This document shows, piece by piece, positions 57,536-64,000 of a DNA stretch of 64,000 nt. The notes beneath the pieces were generated by a model. That model ran no database searches and had not been told where the DNA came from. It was given only the letters and a program-made list of their open reading frames with translations. Each line of letters begins with the position of its first letter. The first letter of the stretch is position 1. The translations under genes were made by a program, and so were the position numbers. The stretch covers positions 394,794 through 458,793 of the forward strand of contig MNCI01017890.1 of assembly GCA_015680685.1 (NCBI GenBank), written 5' to 3'. The stretch is from Gnetum montanum. Its lineage: Eukaryota > Streptophyta > Gnetopsida > Gnetales > Gnetaceae.

Positions 57536-58900
57536 CTAACCTTTGGTGGATGATTGGCCAAGATAATGTAAATTGAATTCGGCTATGATAGCTTTCCAAT
57601 GAGCTATCCTACTACTTTCATACAAATTATTTGAGATAGCCCGTAGAACATTGTTTTTGCAAATTATGTTGACCTGACTGCAGAAAAGATAATGCCTACA
57701 TTTTTTAAGTGTGAAAACCAATGCCAAATAGTTACGCTCCACTTCATTATACCTTGATTCATACGCAAATAGAGTGTAACTAAGATAATAGATAGGGGCT
57801 TCTGACCTATCATTCCTTTTTTGGAAAAGTAACATAGTTATAGACACGTCTAAGTTTGCTAGGTAAATGTAAAAAGGCTGATCCTTTTGTGGCAGGAAAA
57901 TCGTTGGTAAATGTTGCAGCTCCTTTTTCAAATTGTCAAATGCACTCTGGTAGTCATCGGTCCATTCAAAATTAACACCCTTCTTGAGGAGATGTTGCAT
58001 GGGATGCAATTTATCTATTAACTTTGAAATGAACTGCCTGATAAATTGTAGTCTACCTTGCAACCCACATAGTTCCTTAAGGTTTGTAGGTGGCATTAAA
58101 TCAACGATGGCTTTAACCTTGTCGGGGTTGACTCGAATGCTAGTCTCTAATACTAAAAACCCCAACATGTGTCTAGTTTTAACTCTGAATATGCATTTCT
58201 TTGGGTTGAGCCATAAGTCATGCTTGAGACATCGTTTAAGGACTAAATCTAGGTCTTCTGAATGATCTTCCGACTTTATAGACTTGACAGCTATGTGATC
58301 TACGTAGTTGTTCAATCTCCTTAAGAGGTAATCGCTAAAGATGTATATCATAGCTTGTTGATATGTTGTTCCAACATTTTTTAGCTTGAAAGGCATCATA
58401 GTGTAGCAAAAGGTCCCCTAGGGTGTCATGAATGTTGTGGCCAGTTGGTGCTCTGGATTAATACAAATTTAATTATAACCTGAAAAGTCATCCATAAAGG
58501 ATAGAAGTTTGTGGCCAGTTGTTGTATCGATCAGTTGGTCAATACTTAGTAATGGAAAATTATCCTTAATCGTAGCTTTGTTTAGATCCTAGAAGTCTAT
58601 GCAGATGCGTATGCCTCTCGTTTTCTTAGAAAAAACTGAGATGTTGGACACCCAGTCTAAGTAATCGACCATGCGAATGAAACCAGCCTGATATAGCTTG
58701 GTGATTTTGTTATGCACTACTAGTGCGATTTTTGGCTTAATCTTTCGTGCCTTCTATCTAATTGTTTTGATACATGGGTCTAAGATTATGTTATGTTGTA
58801 TTAATCTCGGGTCTAATCCCGGCATGTCTTCATACGACCACGTGAATATAGCAGCGTTACCTTAGAGCACTTGCGTTATGCCACTCTATGTTTGTTGGTC
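57536..58900 (-). pseudogene. Element F, reverse transcriptase and gypsy RNase H
   Basis: RT from about 58840: DFSGYN then a stop, TP then a TAG where C and E have Trp, MPFKLKNVGTTYQQAM, and NNYVDHIAVKS. The second catalytic aspartate of YVDD is His, so this RT is dead by a missense change as well. Then LGFLVLETSIRVNPDK, the connection, and a well-kept gypsy RNase H with APIYYLSYTLFAYESRYNEV and ERNYLALVFTLKKCRHYLF, ending at 57536. Confidence 0.88.
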
Positions 58901-59280
58901 TAGAAGGGAACTAACTCTAAGGGTTTTATTTTTGCCTTTACGTGTAGCCACAAGGACCTCATTGAGAGGGTCCTTAGTCACATTGCCAGCTTCCAGGTCT
59001 AGAGTTTGGGCCAGATGTTCTGGCCAATTTGGGGATATTTTCGATGTTGCTATGGTTGCATCACAAAGGGAAGGATCTGTTTCTATCAGCGTGTAATTAA
59101 GCTATCTAATGGTCTCCCCATATGGGCCAGTTAACACTAAGGATGTGGATAAAGCTACATCCATTTGCGAATTGCCCTACAAAAATGCCAAAAATGGAAG
59201 TTGTTACATTATTTTTTTGCCAATCTGTTGAATGATAAGAGTTTGTTTCTCTTTGCATCAGAGTTACGTATTAGAGAAGC

Positions 59281-59500
59281 TTCTAGTTTAAGGTCTTAGT
59301 GGATTATTACAAATACACATAGTTTGTAAAAAAAAATGATGAGCTAGGCTTCCTAGATGCTAGCGTATGAAATAAGAGGAAAGATGCAATGTGGCATGTC
59401 TAACATCTCGTGAAATTTGAATTTTTGTATAGACCGTAATTAATGTGGCTGGATTATGAGGTGATAAATCATGTATTAGTTTAGGGTCATTTTGGACCGC
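59281..59500 (-). repeat. Array remnant between RT and antisense gene (F)
   Basis: Only two clear units (CTAGTTTAAGGTCTTAGTGG at 59281, TTAGTTTAGGGTCATTTTGG at about 59475). Counterpart of the arrays in C and E. Confidence 0.5.
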
Positions 59501-59626
59501 AATTCACACGATATCTAAGGAATTAATGCCCTGATCTTCGTGTTTCATGTCACACTGACACCGACGTTTCGGAAAAATTCCACATCGATCGGGCAGAAAA
59601 AATCAGTTAGTTTTGAGCATTTTGTT

Positions 59627-59632
59627 TATAAA
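59627..59632 (+). promoter_or_regulatory. Possible TATA box of antisense gene in F
   Basis: TATAAA 74-79 bp before the ATG at 59706. There is no (GA)n run here, unlike in C and E. Confidence 0.35.
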
Positions 59633-59705
59633 CCAGTGGTTCATACTCAAAATAGGTTACAGATATCGCAAATTTGGATCTGGCTATATTTTTTCAATTG
59701 CAACT

Positions 59706-62700
59706 ATGACATCCAAGGTCAAAGGAAAGAATGTCAAATTGGCTAAGATTGACGAAGTGCAGGAAAGTTTGCAATGGCCTTTGCAGGCTAGAGTTGAGGC
59801 TTGGGAAATTACTCCACTTAATCAGTAGGTCACCTTTCATCTTCCTGCACTATTGTTATGTTTGTTGTAGTGTCATAGTTGTATATTTTGAATGTGCATG
59901 TTGCGTCGGGCGTTAATATCTGTTCATGTGGACTGAGCTATTGCTATTTGTTATATTAATCTTAGAGATGGACTTTGTATTGTCATGAAGGTTTGGGTAA
60001 TATTGAGTAATACTATGCAGATGTAATGTAAAGCTGGAAAAATCTAGGTATTGTATCCATGCGTGGCGTCATCAAGGTTCCATTTTCTTTTCTTCTTCTT
60101 CTCCATAATAGTTATATGTTATGCTGCAGTAATATGCAGTGTTGCTTTTATTGCTACCATTAGAGATAGACCTTGAGCTGTTGCAAGGGTTTGGGCGATT
60201 TAGGCCATGTGTTTTCAGTATACTCTGTAATTTTTTAGGGATCATGAGAACCCTAATGTAGCATGATAAATGTTCATGTCTAAATGGCTTCTCTAATGGT
60301 AATATGTTTTTTTTTGTACAGTATTATGCTAAAGCCCATCCTAATAGTTTTAGACATCGTGGGCATTCTATGCTACGTACATGTTCCCATGGCCAATGTT
60401 CCTCCTCCTCATGCTCGTATAAAGGAGGAGGCGGTGTGGTTCCGAAGGCGTGCACGGGAGTTCTTGCAGTTTTTGCTTCGTAATTACAGCATAATCATCT
60501 GGTTGCATCTACTAGGCAATGTAGCTGCTACTATTTTAGAGACGCTACTAGTTGGTTCAACATAAAGCATCTTGACATTCTTGTCAGATGGCACTATTGA
60601 AACTGTGCAGGTGTAGGATCGTGAACAGAGTGCAAGAGGTTTAAGGCATTTGAGCTGGATCTGGGAGATGCCTAGGTTTAACTATTATCACACCTATAAC
60701 ACTCTATTCGTGGCTCATCATCTCATAACCTACTTCCATAATCCACTTGGTACCGTGCATTATGGAGGAGCGTGAGTTTTTTCTTTTGCATCTTTTCGAT
60801 GTGTGGCAATATGCTAACTATTGTTTAAGTTTACGTTGAGCATAAAGAACTCGTCCATCTTCTGCGGTATAGGTTCTTCATCAATGACAGCGGTTTCTTG
60901 GGCGATAATGATACATTGTCATTGACTGAAAGGGCTATAAGGGAATTCACTTCTATCAGCAACGTACGGGCCACTGTCATGGGACAACTGGCATTCAAAA
61001 TCCCAGACTACCCTACCCGTTATGCCAACTTCTTTTCCAGATGCAAAAAACTCGGATGGCTGGATAGGGAGTGGACTTTGGACCCTCCTCTCACCGTCGC
61101 AGATGTGCAAAGGAAAATCCCTCCATTTCCTTTATCATTTGGGCTTGGTAAAATTTATTATGATGATGAATTGTATCAATCTTATTAGTTGGTGATAATG
61201 TATAAAGTTGTCTCATTTTTGGTACCTTGGCCTAACTATTATTTTATGTGAGCAGTTAGGGAATCACGGGAAATCACAATCATGGCTTCCGGTTGCAAGG
61301 CGAATAGTATCTTCTTCCGTTATGGTGATATAAACGAGATACAATGCTGGCTTGGCTATAGAGAAGCTCCAGTTTTGTTAACCAATAACCTTCCAAAGGA
61401 TGGACTGATGGACCTTTTCTTGGCCATAACCCTTGATGTTACTGCTAGTGAAATGTTGACCCTAGTCAACTCCTTCAGCAAAGAGGTTGAGCATCTTTGC
61501 ATACGCGTGCATAACGTGCACGTAAATTTTGACATCGATGCTCAGCTATTCACCGATCTCTTTGGCATTCCCTCCAATGGCTTTCCTATAGAGGAAAAGT
61601 TGAAGAGAAGTTCCAAGTACCAACAAGAGATAGAGGAGTGGCTAGGGGTTAAGAACCAGGCTAAGGGGATCCCTGCTGACGGGATCAAGTTGGAGGTGGT
61701 CAATATTATTTACCCCCTTTTTCAAGCCTAAGCCTTCCCTAAGACACTCTCTCAAGGGAGGTTCCTTACCATAGAATAAGCTCGTATTATGCAAGAGGTC
61801 ATGGAGGAGGGGACTCGGTTCAATTGGGTGAGCTATTTTGCTAAAGGTTTGCACGTTGAAATGGTCAGGCTTCACAAGAAGCTTGAGTCCCATTTCAATG
61901 TGCATTTTGCCTTCTTCATAGCTTGCTTTCGGTGTTTTGCCAAATTCCTGGTAGTCCAAATAAATAGAGTTTGGGTGCAACAAGACCATAGTCAGATTTC
62001 CAAACCATGGATTTTCCATGTTTTCAGCACTATCCGATTGCAAGACCCTCCTGAAGGAATCAGGGAGTCGTTGTCGGTAATGACTAAAAATATGGTGGCG
62101 CCTCAAACGCGGGGTCAAGATAGCATAGGTGAAGTGCTCCCCTCCTAGACTGGCGATGTGTCAAGGGGGAAGTGCTTGGTGGCCAAAATAGTGAATTCAT
62201 CGGTGCCATGGAAGAAGCCCCGTTTGTCCAAGGAATCTATCAAGCTAGCGAGTGGTGTGGGGAAGAAGATGTAGGTCAGATTTCAGAGGAGTAATCCTCC
62301 ATCCGGTAAGTAGAAAAGTGTGTTAATGTTCATGGTTATGTTGTGTAAAAATGTTGTTGCATAGCGTAATATTTGTTGAGCAGGAATGAAATCTTGTGTT
62401 AACTAACTATGTCGTGTGACAGTGAAGGAGAAGGTTGTGGAGTGATTGACCCCTGAAACAGGGGCTATGGTTTTGCTGCATGAGGAAGGGGCCCCGACCT
62501 TGAAGGAAGAGGCCCCAATCAATAAGGCAAGTGGTGCACAGGCCCTGGTGTATGAAAAGGAGGTAGCAGTGGAGGATGACGAAGTGCTTTTGGATTGGAT
62601 GGAAAAAGGTAAGTGATTTGTCACTCAGTGAGGTTAAGTTTTACGTCGTAATCTTAGTTATGTCTTTATATGAAATTTTTTCTGTGTAACAGATGACCAG

Positions 62701-64000
62701 GGTGTACACTTGTCAACAGTAGCAACTTGATCCTGGGGCGAATTTCCTGATAAATTCACCTTTATGGAGGGCGTTGTCCAAGATATGATCGATTTCTTAG
62801 AGCGAATTGATCCTAAAGCCGGTACATTACAAACATTACGTAGAGGTTATTCTATCATTGTATTACACTACCTAATTATTCCTAACTATCGTTTTATGTT
62901 ATTAGGCACTCGCCTCAAATGGGATCTGTTAGAGCCTATCGATTTAGATGCAACTAAACCCCCATCGGAAGCGATCATTGTGCCATGCAACATTTACAAT
63001 GAAATGCGTAAATGTGCTATATGCTTAACTCGCTCCTTATGAGAATGTCAAAATGTGAATGAATACCTTTGGAAGAGACTGCAAAGGTTAAAGAAGGAGA
63101 AGGTGGCTCTAAGCAATGAAGTGGGGGATTTGAGGTTATGGAATGAATTTCTGCAAGCTTAGGGGATGGGCAACGAGGACTGGCAGATAGCTATTATTAA
63201 CTATGCTCGTTATTGGATGGTCATCAAGAACAGTGTCTAGACCAACCGTGAACTGGTCGAGCAGCGGATGCAAATGGATCTCCTGGCTCAGAAAAATCAA
63301 GACTAGAAGGAGTTTAGCACGAGTGTCCAAAAATGGGGGTAGACATAGAAAGAACATAAACATGTCTATAAATGGGAAAGCGCTACCTATCGTCAATGTT
63401 ACAGGTATTCTACTGTTGAGACTCAGTCCCTTCGGCTATTCCTCGACGTCATTGGTGCTTTCAGGGCATTTGAGAAGTTCCAGGAGCAGGTGATGGTGAG
63501 TGCCTCTCCAGAAAGGAAAATGACTCTTTCTAGGGGTGAGAATACCATCCGTTCTTTCTTCCCCAAACCACCCCGATGGACTCCTATGGAGAAGGGGAAG
63601 GTCAAGGTCGGAGCTAATCTAGGGGATGGGGTTTGGTCTGAGCTTACCGAGGATCAAATTATGCAACATCTATGGGTTGGCCTAGAATAAATCCCTTTTG
63701 CTACCGATGTAGGACCGTCACAAGTAATTCATGTGTTATTGTGTGTGTCATACCTAGTTTTGATGATGATGTTAATATGTGTGTCATGTCTGATCGTAGG
63801 AACGACCTAAGGAGAATCCTCAGCAGGGTGAAGTTAACGAAGGTGGCGGTCCTTATGAAGAGGATTTACAGGAAACAGAGTGTGGTAAAGATGGTCAATG
63901 CCATGGCAAGAAACCCCCTACTGAAGAGCCTCACAAAGAGGGTCATCCTCACGAAGAGGGCCCTCATGAAATGGGTGGTCCTTATGAGGATGATTTCCTT
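59706..64000 (+). pseudogene. Antisense multi-exon gene carried by element F (runs off the window)
   Basis: Predicted exons: 59706-59824, 60322-60771, 60873-about 61191, 61256-62305, 62423-62608, 62693-62821, 62906-63723, 63800 onward. Exon 1 encodes MTSKVKGKNVKLAKIDEVQE. Exon 2 has PMANVPPPHAR and FNYYHTYNTLFVAHHL. Exon 3 has REFTSISNVRATVMGQLAFK. Exon 4 has DGLMDLFLAITLDVTASEML, QLFTDLFGIPSNG and MQEVMEEGTRFNWVSYFAKG. Exon 7 is coiled-coil-like (LKKEKVALSNEVGDLRL), then PKPPRWTPMEKGK. Exon 8 is an acidic tail with GGPYEED and HEEGPHE repeats. It has fewer stops than C. Function unknown. Confidence 0.78.

Larger units (their letters stand above)
44047..64000 (-). mobile_element. Element E: second Tat-like element with antisense gene (partial)
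   Basis: Minus-strand element of the C type. Left to right: truncated 3' LTR, polypurine hairpin, non-coding region, array, integrase, RNase H, RT, array, and the antisense gene exons 1-3. It is interrupted at 52562 by element F, and its gag side lies beyond the window. Each enzyme has its own lesion: the integrase core is deleted around the catalytic Glu, and the second RNase H has K in place of the catalytic E. Confidence 0.8.
52563..64000 (-). mobile_element. Element F: third Tat-like element with antisense gene (partial)
   Basis: Minus-strand element inserted in exon 3 of E's antisense gene. Its left LTR starts TGTGACGATAG at 52563, preceded by GTAGA, the expected target duplication. Order: 3' LTR, polypurine hairpin, non-coding region, array, integrase, RNase H, RT, array, antisense gene. 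Its gag and 5' LTR are outside the window. It is a diverged member of the C/E family: LTR palindromes and array cores differ in sequence but keep the same positions. Confidence 0.85.

Overview
The window looks like nuclear DNA from a vascular plant with a large, repeat-rich genome. It is almost entirely nested, decayed Ty3/gypsy LTR retrotransposons, with plant-type LTRs (TG...CA, 5-bp target duplications), Tat-lineage pol genes carrying a second RNase H, and gag-protease polyproteins. I see no intact host gene, no rRNA or tRNA gene, and nothing bacterial. Species cannot be assigned from the sequence. Premature stops are mostly of the C-to-T type (CGA to TGA, CAG to TAG, CAA to TAA, TGG to TAG), as expected for old, heavily methylated repeats.

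Left nest (about 2.0-41.4 kb), four levels deep, three of them dated in order by exact target-site duplications (TSDs). Element A (+) is the oldest: a gag-protease fragment split into 2013-2210 and 38334-41423. Element B (+, 2211-38328, TSD ACCTA) is inserted in A. It has a tRNA-Asp-type primer binding site and gag plus protease but no recognisable pol. Element C (-, 6861-35880, TSD ATACT) is inserted in B. It is a giant Tat-like element with gag, protease, RT, two RNase H domains and integrase. Element D (+, 23528-35231, TSD CACGC) is inserted in the right LTR of C. It has gag-protease followed only by minisatellite arrays, so it is non-autonomous. A 703-base N gap inside the 5' LTR of D is flanked by two 1215-bp near-identical copies, probably an assembly artefact.

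Right nest (44.0-64.0 kb). Element E (-, from about 44047) is a second Tat-like element of the C type. Element F (-, from 52563) is a third, inserted into E. Both run past the right edge of the window.

The most interesting content is shared by C, E and F. Between the protease and reverse transcriptase parts, on the strand opposite to gag-pol, each carries the same multi-exon gene (14071-18766, 51248-52562, 59706-64000). Exon order, splice positions and protein sequence are conserved between copies. The product would have a short basic start, a central globular region, a coiled-coil part and an acidic tail. Because the gene is antisense to the element's genomic RNA, its introns would not be spliced out during retrotransposition. 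Degenerate minisatellite arrays with a shared core (GAC.TTAAACTAGC) sit at the module boundaries: protease/antisense gene, antisense gene/RT, and integrase/3' region. In D the arrays directly join protease to the 3' region, as if pol and the antisense gene had been lost between arrays. C, D, E and F also share a long inverted repeat that places the polypurine tract and the first bases of the 3' LTR in one arm of a hairpin.

The ends of the window (1-1140, 43571-44046) and AT-rich stretches (1141-2012, 41750-43570) hold no gene I can support.
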